Origin: Dyella silvatica
GTDB taxonomy: Bacteria > Pseudomonadota > Gammaproteobacteria > Xanthomonadales > Rhodanobacteraceae
Length of the DNA stretch: 35,297 nt
Assembly: GCF_026283955.1 (NCBI RefSeq)
Contig: NZ_JAPDPE010000048.1
Span: forward strand, 1-35,297
Reading direction: 5' to 3'
A program made the position numbers and the translations under genes. Positions 1-9,572 of this stretch are shown here, piece after piece. The first letter of the stretch is position 1; each line of letters opens with the position of its first letter. The notes beneath the pieces are model-generated. The model made no database searches. It was not told the DNA's origin and saw only the letters and a list, made by a program, of their open reading frames with translations.

Positions 1-1318
1 TCAGCCCCTCCATGCGTGCGCGGCGTACACCATCCCAGTCGTCGTCCGCCAACATCACGCGAAAGCCGGCATCGACCAGCGCCCGGGAAATCGCCCGCGC
101 GACGATATCGGAGCCAAACACCAGGACACCGTTGGTCTCTGGCTCAGCCACTTTCAGCCAACGCGCCAATGGCCGCGCGGTCGCGCTCTGCAAAACCACG
201 GTGCCGATGATAAGAATGAACACCAAAGGCACCAACGCATCGCCACCTGGCATGCCTAGATGTTCCAGGCGCAAAGCAAACAAGGCCGATACCGATGCCG
301 CCACGATGCCGCGCGGTGCGACCCAGGCAATCAAGGCGCGCTCACGCCAGGTCAGCGAACTGCCAACGCTGGAAATCGCCACCGTCACAGGTCGTACGAT
401 TAGTTGAGCGGCAAGGAAAATCACCATGCCGGCCCACAGCATGCCTTGCGGTAGCGGCCATTGCAGCCGTGCGGCAAGCAGAATAAACAACGTCGATACC
501 AGCAACGTGGTGAGGTTTTCTTTGAAATCCAGAATGTCGTCGACGTGGATGCCACGCATATTGCCCAGCGCGATGCCCATGATGGTTACCGCCAACAAAC
601 CGGATTCGTGGGTGATGGCGTTGGACACACTAAAGGCCAGCAGCACCGCGGTCATGGTGCCGTAGTTCTGCAGGTATTCGGGGATTAACTGCCGGCGCAG
701 CAAAAAAGCCAGCGCCCACGCCATCAGTGCGCCAATGACCGTGCCGCAAGCGATGGTGGCCAAAAAAATGCCGATGGTGTGCCCTTCCTGGTGCGACACG
801 ATGGCTTCATAGACCAGCACCGCAAACAACGCGCCCAGCGGGTCGATCACGATACCTTCCCAGCGCAAGGTGTTGGCGATGCGCGCATTCGGCCGCACTG
901 TGCGAAGCATCGGGGCGATCACGGTGGGTCCGGTAACGCAGGTCAGTGCGCCAAACAGCAACGCAAGCTCCCAGTTGAGCCCGGCGATGTAATGTGCGGC
1001 TACCGCCAGCATCAGTACAGCGACCACGGCGCCATAACTGACCAGTCCGCGTACCGCTTTGCCGATACCGGGCAATTCGTGAAGACGCAGACTCAGGCTA
1101 CCTTCGAACAGAATCAGCGCTACCGATAACGAGACGACCGGAAACAACAAGTTGCCGAGAAGTTGATCGGGTTTCAGCACGCCGGCGACGGGTCCCAGCA
1201 CGATGCCGGCCAGCAATAAGAACAAGATCGCCGGCAGCTTGACCCGCCAGGCCAGCCATTGCGCCAGAAAGCCGATGGTCAGCATGCAGGCAAGCATCAG
1301 GCCGAGTTCGAGGGTCAT
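1..1318 (-). CDS. Sodium:proton antiporter, CPA1 type with TrkA-N-like tail (partial)
   Basis: Reading leftward from the ATG at 1318, the frame stays open for 439 codons and runs off the window, so the C-terminus is missing. The first ~385 residues are a string of hydrophobic segments. They carry motifs typical of bacterial CPA1 cation/proton exchangers: LTCVTGPTVI (125-134), WEGIVIDP (153-160) and APRGIVAA (334-341). From about residue 397 the soluble sequence VLVFGSDIVARAI looks like the glycine-rich start of a TrkA-N/Rossmann nucleotide-binding domain, followed by an acidic stretch, LADDDWD. The family exchanges Na+ or K+ for protons across the inner membrane, and the tail probably senses nucleotide. 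The exact ion cannot be told from sequence. The gene is transcribed in the same direction as comM but 316 bp away, so it probably has its own promoter. Confidence 0.88.
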   Translation of the reverse strand, partial: MTLELGLMLACMLTIGFLAQWLAWRVKLPAILFLLLAGIVLGPVAGVLKPDQLLGNLLFPVVSLSVALILFEGSLSLRLHELPGIGKAVRGLVSYGAVVAVLMLAVAAHYIAGLNWELALLFGALTCVTGPTVIAPMLRTVRPNARIANTLRWEGIVIDPLGALFAVLVYEAIVSHQEGHTIGIFLATIACGTVIGALMAWALAFLLRRQLIPEYLQNYGTMTAVLLAFSVSNAITHESGLLAVTIMGIALGNMRGIHVDDILDFKENLTTLLVSTLFILLAARLQWPLPQGMLWAGMVIFLAAQLIVRPVTVAISSVGSSLTWRERALIAWVAPRGIVAASVSALFALRLEHLGMPGGDALVPLVFILIIGTVVLQSATARPLARWLKVAEPETNGVLVFGSDIVARAISRALVDAGFRVMLADDDWDGVRRARMEGL

Positions 1319-1472
1319 TGGCAATCCTTGGCGCCGCATCGGGGCGCGCTGTGATCAAGACGCATAGGCCGGCGGCCTAGTCGGTCCGCATCCAGCATCT
1401 CGGATACAACAGCTATCCGTCCACAGGACAATTCTGAAAAACAGATGGAACCGTACAGGGGAGGATGCCAGG

Positions 1473-1514
1473 CCCCGGTATCGGACGGGGGAGGGAGGGG
1501 AGCCGATACCGGGG
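1473..1514. repeat. Inverted repeat with G-rich loop
   Basis: CCCCGGTATCGG (1473-1484) and CCGATACCGGGG (1503-1514) are exact reverse complements. The 18-base loop is almost all purine, with G-runs of 5, 3 and 4. More G-runs follow at 1511-1526. The plus strand could therefore form either a hairpin or a G-quadruplex. It lies upstream of the leftward antiporter gene and could be a regulatory structure or a transcription stop. Confidence 0.6.
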
Positions 1515-1559
1515 TGGCGGGGGCTGAGCTCAATAGAGAACTAGCCGGTGCAGATAATA

Positions 1560-1579
1560 GACTTCCCTCGAGGGAAGTC
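1560..1579. terminator. 20-bp perfect palindrome, possible comM terminator
   Basis: The sequence GACTTCCCTCGAGGGAAGTC is a perfect palindrome that can fold as an 8-bp stem with a TCGA loop. It lies 55 bases past the comM stop on the transcribed side. No strong T-run follows it on the minus strand (TATTATC), so the terminator role is tentative. A protein-binding site is the alternative. Confidence 0.4.
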
Positions 1580-1634
1580 AATACTGGTCAGTACAAAAAA
1601 GCTGGTACGGCATGCCTAAGCGCTTGGCTGGAAA

Positions 1635-3134
1635 CTAAAACCGCCGGTATTGCAGTGCTTCGGCCAGATGCGTGCGATCGAGCACGGCGGCGCCGCCATC
1701 GAGATCGGCAATGGTGCGGGCCACGCGCAAGGTGCGGTGATAGGCCCGCGCCGAAAGATTCAGGCGTTCTAAAGCGGCGTTGAACCATTGCCGTTCTGCC
1801 GGCCCTAGGGCGCAATCGCGTTCCAGTTCACGCGTGCTGATTTCCGCGTTGGGCCGCCCCGCCCGCATCAAAGCGTGTTGCCGTGCCTTCATGACCCGCG
1901 CCCTGACGGTGGCGGAATCTTCGTCGTAGATGCTGCGTGGCGTACCTAAATCGGCGACAGGCACACGCGGTACCTCGACGCTTAAATCGATGCGATCCAA
2001 CAGCGGGCCTGAGATACGCGAGCGGTAACGTTGTCGCTGATCGGGGGTGCACTGGCAGCGCTCGCCTGAATCGCCGGCATACCCGCAAGGGCATGGGTTC
2101 ATCGCCGCAACCAGCTGGAACTGTGCGGGGAAGGTCGATTGGCGGGTGGCTCGTGAAATGACGATGCGGCCCGATTCCAGCGGCTCCCGCAGCACATCCA
2201 GCGCGTGTCGGCTGTGCTCTGGCAGCTCGTCCAGAAACAGTACGCCGTTATGCGCCAGCGAGATTTCGCCCGGGCGAGGGTTGGAGCCGCCGCCGACCAG
2301 GGCCACGGCCGATGCCGTGTGATGCGGCGCGCGAAAGGGCCGTCGCCGCCAATGCTTTGGATCGACCGGCTGGCCGGTGACCGACAAAATGGCGCAGGTT
2401 TCCAGCGCCTCGGATTCGGTCAGCGGCGGCAAGATGCCGGGCAGTCGTTCGGCCAACATCGTCTTGCCGGTACCCGGTGGTCCTACCAGCAACAGATGGT
2501 GGCCGCCGGTGGCGGTGATCTCCAAGGCACGCCGCGCCTGCAGCTGACCACGCACATCGATCAAGTCCGGGCCATGGTAGGTGTCCACCGGCACGCTGGA
2601 AGCGTCTGGCGGAGCCAGCTCTTGCGCGCCGCGCAGCCAGCCGCAAACCTCGGCAAGCGTGTCGGCTACGCGCACATCGACATCGGAGATCAGCGCGGCT
2701 TCGGCCGCGTTGGCACGGGGAACGACTACCCGCCGTCCGCGCGCGCGGGCACGCAACAAGGCCGGAAGTACCCCGGAAACCCCGCGTAAAGCACCGGAAA
2801 GCGCCAGTTCGCCTAGAAATTCGCAATCATCCAGTTTTTCGCGCGGTACCTGCCCGCCCGCGGCGAGAATGCCCAGGGCAATGGCCAGGTCGAAGCGACC
2901 GCCATCCTTGGGCAATTCAGCTGGGGCCAGATTCACGGTAACCCGGCGATTGGGATATTCGAAGGCCGTGTTTTGAATTGCCACCCGCACCCGGTCACGT
3001 GCTTCACGCACGGCAGCTTCGGGCAGGCCGACGATATTCGTTCCCGGCAAGCCGCCGGAAAGATGCACCTCGACCATGACCTGCGGTGCGGCGACTCCCT
3101 CTTGTGCGCGGCTGAGGGTGACGGCCAGGCTCAT
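1635..3134 (-). CDS. comM: ComM/YifB family Mg-chelatase-like AAA+ ATPase
   Basis: This 499-residue protein has the full length of the ComM/YifB family. An N-terminal Lon-protease-like ChlI domain (~20-140) is followed by an AAA+ ATPase. Walker A is GPPGTGKT (218-225), Walker B is VLFLDE (298-303), and the sensor region reads AAMNPCPCG (343-351), followed by a cysteine cluster (C360, C362). The C-terminal Mg_chelatase_C domain begins near 400. ComM is a hexameric helicase that promotes branch migration when transformed DNA is integrated by homologous recombination in naturally competent bacteria. The start ATG at 3134 gives the conserved MSLAVTLSRA opening. Its upstream neighbour ubiK also runs leftward but ends in a strong terminator, so comM is probably transcribed separately. 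Confidence 0.95.
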   Translation of the reverse strand: MSLAVTLSRAQEGVAAPQVMVEVHLSGGLPGTNIVGLPEAAVREARDRVRVAIQNTAFEYPNRRVTVNLAPAELPKDGGRFDLAIALGILAAGGQVPREKLDDCEFLGELALSGALRGVSGVLPALLRARARGRRVVVPRANAAEAALISDVDVRVADTLAEVCGWLRGAQELAPPDASSVPVDTYHGPDLIDVRGQLQARRALEITATGGHHLLLVGPPGTGKTMLAERLPGILPPLTESEALETCAILSVTGQPVDPKHWRRRPFRAPHHTASAVALVGGGSNPRPGEISLAHNGVLFLDELPEHSRHALDVLREPLESGRIVISRATRQSTFPAQFQLVAAMNPCPCGYAGDSGERCQCTPDQRQRYRSRISGPLLDRIDLSVEVPRVPVADLGTPRSIYDEDSATVRARVMKARQHALMRAGRPNAEISTRELERDCALGPAERQWFNAALERLNLSARAYHRTLRVARTIADLDGGAAVLDRTHLAEALQYRRF

Positions 3135-3207
3135 CGTGTTGCCGGCAAGGCACAGGCGTTATGAGCGTCGCTGGCCTGCTTGAACATGGCGACTCCATTT
3201 GCCGTGC

Positions 3208-3269
3208 AAAAAAACAGCCGCCCCCTGACTGTTCTCGGGGTGTGAGGGTGACGAATCAGGGGGACGGCT
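3208..3269 (-). terminator. Rho-independent terminator of ubiK
   Basis: On the minus strand, arms at 3256-3269 and 3216-3228 pair over 13 bp with one bulged base. They are followed directly by a run of seven T (3208-3214 on the plus strand reads A7). The loop is long, about 27 bases. It lies 20 bases past the ubiK stop. Confidence 0.75.
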
Positions 3270-3288
3270 CCCGGGTTGTGGGCGAGTG

Positions 3289-3546
3289 CTAAGCCCCGTG
3301 GGGAGCCGCACCGGCCTCAAGATCTGCAACGCGTCGCTCTAGTTCCTCTACTTTGGCGCGCGTACGCGCCAGAAGCTGGCTTTGAACGTCAAATTCTTCG
3401 CGCGTGACTAGGTCAAGGCGGCGCAATCCTTGTGCCAGGACATCGTGAAAGTTGGCTCGCAAATCCTGTTGCGCTTGTACCAGTCCTGGTGGAACCAACG
3501 AAACCAGCCGTTGGGCTAGTTGATCGATATTCTGTCTATCCATCAT
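3289..3546 (-). CDS. ubiK: UbiK/YqiC (BMFP domain) ubiquinone biosynthesis accessory factor
   Basis: This is an 85-residue protein, typical for UbiK (formerly YqiC, membrane fusogenic BMFP family). It starts MMDRQNIDQLAQRL, has an amphipathic N-terminal half and a C-terminal coiled coil (about 50-78, TREEFDVQSQLLARTRAKVE), and ends in an alanine-rich tail. In E. coli UbiK trimers help the Ubi metabolon make ubiquinone under aerobic conditions. I chose the start at 3546 because GAGGTG lies about 6-8 bases upstream. The open frame continues a further 76 codons upstream, but that part has no family similarity. The neighbouring P-II gene is divergent, which is a common arrangement in this group. 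Confidence 0.88.
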   Translation of the reverse strand: MMDRQNIDQLAQRLVSLVPPGLVQAQQDLRANFHDVLAQGLRRLDLVTREEFDVQSQLLARTRAKVEELERRVADLEAGAAPHGA

Positions 3547-4274
<728 letters not shown>

Positions 4275-4275
4275 C

Positions 4276-4290
4276 GCGGCCTCAGGCCGC
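4276..4290. terminator. Short palindrome between convergent genes
   Basis: GCGGCCT and AGGCCGC pair around a single C. The palindrome sits between the glnK stop and the end of the convergent membrane-protein gene, and overlaps the latter's stop codon. There is no T-run, so terminator function on either strand is only possible. Confidence 0.35.
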
Positions 4291-4824
4291 GCTCGGTGGC
4301 AGCGGCAGCGCTTGTGCGCGTTCGAATCGGCGGTGATGAATCATCAGCCCGATGTAATAGACGACGTAATAGCCAATCGTCAGGCCAAAGACCAGTAAGG
4401 TAAGCGGGCTATTGCCAAAGGCCGGTGCCGACTGCGCGGCGGCAGAATCCTGCATCGACGGCATCATTACCAGAAAGCGCCAAATCAACCGGCTGACCAG
4501 CAATACGGTCAGGGCGCCGCCAATCCATGGATTAGGGATATAGGCATCCGCGCCGTTGGCATCGCGTTCAAAGCGAGTCAGGCGCACGCCGATAAGCCCC
4601 AGCACCGAACCGCCAGCGACGCCACCGAGCAAGGCCTCCAATAAATGGATGTCTTGCAGGCCGGCAAGTGCGCTCATGCCACCGAGGACACTGAGAATGA
4701 CGATGCGCGTCATCATCCGTTTGCGGCGGATTGGCTGCGGGCCGAAATGGCTGCGCATCCGGCGCCAGATGACATAGGCCATCAATGGAATCATCGCCAT
4801 CGGCGCAATCAGGTGGGGCGTCAT
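4282..4824 (-). CDS. Integral membrane protein, possibly DUF1453/CcdC-like
   Basis: The 180-residue product has about four to five hydrophobic segments: residues 5-20, 42-60, 65-80, 103-120 and 140-160. Basic loops such as RRRKRMM-type clusters separate them, indicating an inner-membrane protein. The layout and the final YYVVYYIGLMIHHRRF segment recall the DUF1453/CcdC family, whose role is unknown. I assign this with limited confidence and no function. No catalytic or ligand-binding motif was found. It is convergent with glnK (7-bp gap) and lies upstream of gpmA in the same orientation, 112 bp apart. A stem-loop between the two suggests they are separate transcripts. Confidence 0.7.
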   Translation of the reverse strand: MTPHLIAPMAMIPLMAYVIWRRMRSHFGPQPIRRKRMMTRIVILSVLGGMSALAGLQDIHLLEALLGGVAGGSVLGLIGVRLTRFERDANGADAYIPNPWIGGALTVLLVSRLIWRFLVMMPSMQDSAAAQSAPAFGNSPLTLLVFGLTIGYYVVYYIGLMIHHRRFERAQALPLPPSAA

Positions 4825-4898
4825 GAGCTAACTCGTCTTCGTAAGGAGTAGGTGCAGGCTAACTGCAGCATAGGGTTATTACGATTGACGCAGCTAAG

Positions 4899-4930
4899 CA
4901 GTTGCGGTTGACAGTCGTCACCCGCAACTG
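4899..4930 (-). terminator. Stem-loop downstream of gpmA
   Basis: CAGTTGCGG (4899-4907) and CCGCAACTG (4922-4930) pair exactly. After one mismatch an inner TGAC/GTCA stem closes on a 4-base loop. It begins just 7 bases past the gpmA stop. No T-run follows, so it may act as a weak terminator or as a 3'-end protecting structure. Confidence 0.5.
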
Positions 4931-4936
4931 GAGGGA

Positions 4937-5680
4937 TTACTTGGCTTTGCCCTGGTTGGCCACGGCCGCCATCTTGGCCTCGATGGCAGCGGCATCGCCC
5001 AGGTAGTAGCGGCGCAGTGGCTTGAGCTCGTCGTCAAACTCATACACTAGCGGCACGCCATTGGGGATATTCAGCTCGACGATATCGTCGTCTGAAATGC
5101 CATCGAGATACTTCACCAGCGCGCGCAGCGAATTGCCGTGGGCGGCAACGACACTGCGCTGGCCCGAGCGAATCGCCGGTGCCAGTAGCTCGTGCCAATA
5201 AGCAACGACACGCACCACGGTGTCCTTCAAGCATTCGGTATCGGGAATGTCTTTGGGATCGAGGGCGGCATAGCGCGGGTCATGCACAGATTCGTTGGTG
5301 GCACGATCCAGCGGCGGTGGTGGAATGTCATAGCTGCGGCGCCACACTTTCACCTGATCATCGCCGTACTTGGCCGCCGTCTCGGCTTTATTGAGCCCGG
5401 TGAGCGCACCGTAATGGCGCTCGTTGAGGCGCCAGTCGGTGAGCACCGGGATCCACATCAGATCCATCGTGTCCTGCACATGCCACAACGTGCGCACCGC
5501 GCGTTTAAGCATCGAGGTATGCGCAATGTCGAAGCTGTAGCCCGCCTCTTGCAGCAAGCGGCCCGCTTCCTGAGCTTCAGCGATACCTTGCGTGGTGAGG
5601 TCAACGTCGGCCCAGCCGCTAAAGCGGTTGTCCAGGTTCCATTGGGATTGGCCGTGACGGATCAATACGAGCTTATGCAT
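4937..5680 (-). CDS. gpmA: 2,3-bisphosphoglycerate-dependent phosphoglycerate mutase
   Basis: This 247-residue protein interconverts 3- and 2-phosphoglycerate in glycolysis and gluconeogenesis in the cytoplasm. The phosphohistidine motif [10 protein letters not shown] is at the N-terminus (catalytic His9). NERHYG holds the general acid/base Glu87, and [10 protein letters not shown] supplies the second active-site His181. The length and the ordered insertions match the cofactor-dependent dPGM family (E. coli GpmA is 250 residues), not the cofactor-independent one. The start at 5680 places the [10 protein letters not shown] opening exactly where it is in homologues. The gene is divergent from the exported VNG-repeat protein, with 140 bp between them for both promoters. 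Confidence 0.96.
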   Translation of the reverse strand: MHKLVLIRHGQSQWNLDNRFSGWADVDLTTQGIAEAQEAGRLLQEAGYSFDIAHTSMLKRAVRTLWHVQDTMDLMWIPVLTDWRLNERHYGALTGLNKAETAAKYGDDQVKVWRRSYDIPPPPLDRATNESVHDPRYAALDPKDIPDTECLKDTVVRVVAYWHELLAPAIRSGQRSVVAAHGNSLRALVKYLDGISDDDIVELNIPNGVPLVYEFDDELKPLRRYYLGDAAAIEAKMAAVANQGKAK

Positions 5681-5820
5681 GGCGAGGATCTGGTTGCGTG
5701 AAAAGCGAGATGGTGAAGCGCCGCCGGGAGTCCGTCAAATCGACCGTGCCACAGGTCATGCTAAACCCGGGGCGATCCGGCGGCATCCTATAGCCACTCA
5801 ACACCCGCTGGAGTTCGTTT

Positions 5821-6486
5821 ATGCGTCATACCTTGCTTGTTCTTGCCCTCGTGCCGGCTCTCATGCTGCCCCTGGCTGCCGTTGCACATGGTTTTAGCGA
5901 TACCGACAAGATCAACGGCGCCGTGCGTGTCGAAGCCGGTCAACAGGCAGGTGATGTCAGTACCGTCAATGGCGGTGTGCATATCGGCGATGGCGCGGTG
6001 ATACAGAAAGCCAGCACGGTGAACGGCGTGGTCGATCTGGGGGATAAGGTCCAGGCCCGCGAGATCGACACGGTCAATGGTGCGATTACCGTCGGTTCCA
6101 GCAGTCATGTCAGCGGCACGATCGAAGCCGTCAACGGCGCCATTCACCTGGGCAAGAACGCCGACGTAACGGGCAAGACCAGCAACGTCAACGGCGTGAT
6201 TAGCCTGGATGGCGCCCATGTCGGCGGTGGCCTTGAGACGGTCAGTGGCGACATTCTGGTCGGTGCCAATTCGCGGGTCGAAGGTGGAATCCTGGTCGAC
6301 AAACCCGGCGGCATGTTCAATTTCAACTCCAATAACCGCAAACCGCGTGTAGTGATCGGTCCGCACACCGTAGTGCAGGGCACGCTGGAGTTCCGCCGTG
6401 AGGTGGTGCTGCAGGTCAGCAGCAGTGCGCAGATCGGCCAGGTGATAGGTGCCACGCCGATCAGCTTCAGTGGCGATCAGCCCTGA
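5821..6486 (+). CDS. Exported VNG-repeat protein, predicted small beta-helix
   Basis: This 221-residue protein of unknown function has a clear signal peptide (residues 1-22, cut after AAVA). The body contains at least six imperfect repeats of roughly 18-20 residues, each with a core like TVNGxV followed by a (V/L)G turn (STVNGGVHIG, STVNGVVDLG, DTVNGAITVG, EAVNGAIHLG, SNVNGVISLD, ETVSGDILVG). This spacing is what a right-handed beta-helix would show. The protein resembles bactofilin-like or DUF4097-like adhesin folds in general style only. A periplasmic or outer-surface location is likely. A GGAG ribosome binding site lies 8 bases before the ATG. The gene stands alone, divergent from gpmA, and ends at a strong hairpin. 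Confidence 0.85.
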   Translation: MRHTLLVLALVPALMLPLAAVAHGFSDTDKINGAVRVEAGQQAGDVSTVNGGVHIGDGAVIQKASTVNGVVDLGDKVQAREIDTVNGAITVGSSSHVSGTIEAVNGAIHLGKNADVTGKTSNVNGVISLDGAHVGGGLETVSGDILVGANSRVEGGILVDKPGGMFNFNSNNRKPRVVIGPHTVVQGTLEFRREVVLQVSSSAQIGQVIGATPISFSGDQP

Positions 6487-6495
6487 GTCTGAAAC

Positions 6496-6525
6496 GCCCC
6501 TGACTCGCTATCGCGAGTCAGGGGC
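6496..6525. terminator. Bidirectional hairpin between VNG-repeat gene and hemF
   Basis: GCCCCTGACTCGC (6496-6508) pairs perfectly with 6513-6525 around a 4-base loop, a 13-bp GC-rich stem. It lies 9 bases past the stop of the rightward gene and 28 bases past the end of leftward hemF. T-runs are minimal on both sides, but the position and stem strength suit a shared terminator. Confidence 0.7.
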
Positions 6526-6553
6526 AACTTGGGTGACGCTGAAAGTGCGCGCG

Positions 6554-7462
<909 letters not shown>

Positions 7463-7647
7463 TCATCCTCGGTTTAACGCTTCAATGACTAACGTTTTGC
7501 TTCGCGTAGCGAGCTTAGCAAGCCCTGGAGCCGTGTCGCTGCGGCGCGGCGTCGCGCCGATCCAACCGGAGTAGCCGACTGGGCCCAGAGAACCCGACTA
7601 GGCAAGCCGGTGGCCTCTCGCTAGGCTCGCGCCATGACTGTCATGGA

Positions 7648-8463
7648 ATGGTCACTATCGCTTTACGGCCTGAATCCCATCATGCAAACCGAGAATTCAA
7701 TTTGAATGCTCCCCAGGCACGTTGGTGCGTATTAATTCCGTGTCTTAACGAAGAGGCCGCCATCCAGGGCGTGGTGGAATCGGTCTTGGCCTTGGGTGTG
7801 CCCGTCATCGTGATCGACGACGGCTCCGATGACCGCACCCCGGAGATCGTCGGCAGCCTGCCGGTGACCTTGCTCAGACATGCTCAGCGCAGCGGTAAAG
7901 GCGAGGCTTTGCGCCGTGGTTTTCGCGAAGCGCTGCGGCAAGGCTATGACGCGGTGCTGACTATGGACGGCGATGGCCAGCACCTGGCTGCCGACATTCC
8001 GCGCAGTGTCGAAGCGGCCCGGTGTTATCCCCAGCATATGGTGATCGGCGCTCGCTTGCTCGATCGTGCGCAGCAGCCCAAGGGACGCAGGCGTGCGAAC
8101 GCGGTCGCCGATTGGGGTATTTCCGTGGCCTGCGCCCAGCCGATCGCCGACACCCAGAGCGGACAACGCTGGTACCCGCGTGCGGCTTTGGATCTGGTGG
8201 AGCTGCCGGCCGAGAATTTCGTCTTTGAGGCCGCGATTCTGATCGCCGCGTCGCGCGAAAAGGGCCTTGGCGTGGTCTCGGTGCCGATCGCTTCACGCTA
8301 TGAAGGCGAGTTCCGCCACAGCCACTTCAGCCCGGTGCGCGATGTCACCCGCATCACCGTTTATACCGTGGGGCGGGCGCTTCATTATGGTCATTTCTGG
8401 GCCAGCTATCGCCGCTCGCGCAGGGCTCCGCTGATTTTCGGCGACCTCGCAACGCACTCCTGA
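7648..8463 (+). CDS. Family 2 glycosyltransferase
   Basis: The 271-residue protein has a GT-A fold of family GT2, resembling polyprenol-phosphate sugar transferases. Evidence is the start VLIPCLNEEAAI (28-39), the nucleotide-binding VIVIDDGSDD, the SGKGEALRRG stretch and the metal-binding DGDGQH at about 110. No membrane anchor is obvious, so it is likely cytoplasmic and peripheral. The family moves a sugar from a nucleotide donor. Glycosyltransferases of this type occur in aryl-polyene and xanthomonadin clusters, and the position next to such genes suggests a role in pigment-lipid assembly, which is inference. The start at 7648 is the first in-frame ATG. No strong ribosome binding site precedes it, so a nearby alternative start is possible. 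Confidence 0.88.
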   Translation: MVTIALRPESHHANREFNLNAPQARWCVLIPCLNEEAAIQGVVESVLALGVPVIVIDDGSDDRTPEIVGSLPVTLLRHAQRSGKGEALRRGFREALRQGYDAVLTMDGDGQHLAADIPRSVEAARCYPQHMVIGARLLDRAQQPKGRRRANAVADWGISVACAQPIADTQSGQRWYPRAALDLVELPAENFVFEAAILIAASREKGLGVVSVPIASRYEGEFRHSHFSPVRDVTRITVYTVGRALHYGHFWASYRRSRRAPLIFGDLATHS

Positions 8464-8480
8464 CGATGTGTCAGCAAACC

Positions 8481-8505
8481 ACGCTGTCGCTTTACACGAC
8501 AGCGT
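8481..8505. terminator. Hairpin between convergent genes
   Basis: ACGCTGTCG (8481-8489) and CGACAGCGT (8497-8505) pair exactly around a 7-base loop. The hairpin lies between the end of the rightward glycosyltransferase gene (8463) and the end of the leftward gene at 8523, consistent with a shared terminator. Confidence 0.6.
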
Positions 8506-8522
8506 TGCCAGCGATTGCTGGA

Positions 8523-9029
8523 TTATTCGAGATCGCCCAACTGGGCATCCATCTTCGGCGCAGCCAGCCACTTGGCGATGTCTTCGCCGAGCTCATTGGC
8601 GGTGCGTTCAAGTACGGAGCAATTGCCTTTGAAGCCGGCAAACGCGCCGCCCATCGAGTTGCGCCGCCCTTTGAAGCTGCCCACCGCCTGTCCGTCCTGG
8701 TAAAGCTTGCCCTTTACCGACATCGACTTGTGGTGGCCGAGGAATGAATTGCCTTCCGAGACCACGTTGGTGATTTCCATCACCAGCACCCGGCCAGGGT
8801 GGTTGCTGTCGGCCTGCGCGGCGAATGACGTCTTGATGTTGGTATCGCGGCCGTGCTCGGCGATGGCATCGGGCAGCTTCTCGTCCAGTTTGCATTCGCG
8901 TTTGACGGCGCCTGGAATATCCGCGTCTTCATTGAACGGTACCGGGCGCTGAATCAGTATCGAGTCATCGGCATAGGCCGACTGCCAGACACCAAGCATC
9001 ACGATGGATGCCAGTAAAAACTTACGCAT
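8523..9029 (-). CDS. Exported hypothetical protein
   Basis: The 168-residue protein begins with a good signal peptide (MRKFLLASIVMLGVWQSAYA, cut after residue 20) and is otherwise soluble. Two cysteines remain in the mature part, Cys46 and Cys137, which could form a periplasmic disulphide. I do not recognise the family. The mid region (80-135) alternates short beta-type segments (VLVMEITNVV, SMSVKGKLY) and a glycine-rich stretch, and a helical tail follows. It lies 89 bp downstream of the last aryl-polyene-type dehydratase gene in the same direction. It may be co-transcribed and act with the pigment pathway at the envelope, but nothing in its sequence proves this. Confidence 0.75.
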   Translation of the reverse strand: MRKFLLASIVMLGVWQSAYADDSILIQRPVPFNEDADIPGAVKRECKLDEKLPDAIAEHGRDTNIKTSFAAQADSNHPGRVLVMEITNVVSEGNSFLGHHKSMSVKGKLYQDGQAVGSFKGRRNSMGGAFAGFKGNCSVLERTANELGEDIAKWLAAPKMDAQLGDLE

Positions 9030-9118
9030 GTTTTCCCCGTCCCTTGATGGAATAACGGAGTGCCTTGAACGTGCTGTGGCAACTTCCGGCGGCGAGTATG
9101 CCGCAAACGGGGGACGAA

Positions 9119-9565
9119 TCAGATAGGGGCGGTGGGGCGCGAATACATCGCCGCGGTTCGCCCGTGAGCCAGCAATCGGCCGTCGTGTTCAACCCGAAAC
9201 GCGTACTGCGAGCCACTGTCGTCGCTGTAAAGGCATTCGGTATGGACATCCAAATGCCCGTGCAACGAATCAATGTATTCTTCGGCCAGGACCACGTCGC
9301 GCAAGCTGACCAATTGACCGTGGCGTACGGTTTCTATGCCTTGCGATCTTGCCAACAAAGCGCCGTGCACTGCCATCGCCTGCGCTCCGTATTCGGCCAG
9401 ATGCACGGCGTGCAAGCCGCGTTCACCGCGCAAGGGGTGATCGGCATGCGTGTGATGGGTACTGATGGCGTGAATGGTCGTTGCATCCCACGTTACGACC
9501 GCATCGAGCAGGCACATCGCGCCGGCATGAGGAATCAAATGCGCCCAATCGGCCCTGACCAGCAT
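9119..9565 (-). CDS. Hotdog-fold 3-hydroxyacyl-ACP dehydratase-like protein (ApeP-like)
   Basis: This 148-residue protein resembles the second dehydratase of aryl-polyene clusters (ApeP type). Near the N-terminus it has LIPHAGAMCLLDAV, matching the PHxGxMxxLD motif of the hotdog family (His13). HAVHLAEYGAQAMAVHG at about 52-68 corresponds to the central hotdog helix with the E..AQ.MA pattern. The family removes water from beta-hydroxyacyl-ACP intermediates and so adds a double bond to the growing polyene. It starts 7 bp after the acyltransferase stop, as expected for an operon with the next three genes upstream. Confidence 0.85.
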   Translation of the reverse strand: MLVRADWAHLIPHAGAMCLLDAVVTWDATTIHAISTHHTHADHPLRGERGLHAVHLAEYGAQAMAVHGALLARSQGIETVRHGQLVSLRDVVLAEEYIDSLHGHLDVHTECLYSDDSGSQYAFRVEHDGRLLAHGRTAAMYSRPTAPI

Positions 9566-9572
9566 GATGGCC

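Larger units (their letters stand above)
1319..1634. other. Intergenic region between comM and the antiporter gene
   Basis: No convincing gene was found in these 316 bases. The region holds a G-rich hairpin (1473-1514), a perfect 20-bp palindrome (1560-1579) and an A-run, AGTACAAAAAAGCTGGTAC, at 1592-1610. Short open frames here on either strand show no recognisable protein features. The stretch must contain the antiporter promoter on the minus strand and the end of the comM transcript. Confidence 0.6.

Noticed and set aside
1592-1610. Possible phage attachment site or vector sequence (att-like string)
   Set aside because: Only about 15 bases resemble the lambda att core. No integrase, direct repeat or vector backbone is nearby, so it is not listed as an att site.
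7542-7559. 7-bp GC-rich hairpin upstream of the glycosyltransferase
   Set aside because: Short stems of this kind are expected by chance in GC-rich DNA, and no regulatory context supports it.
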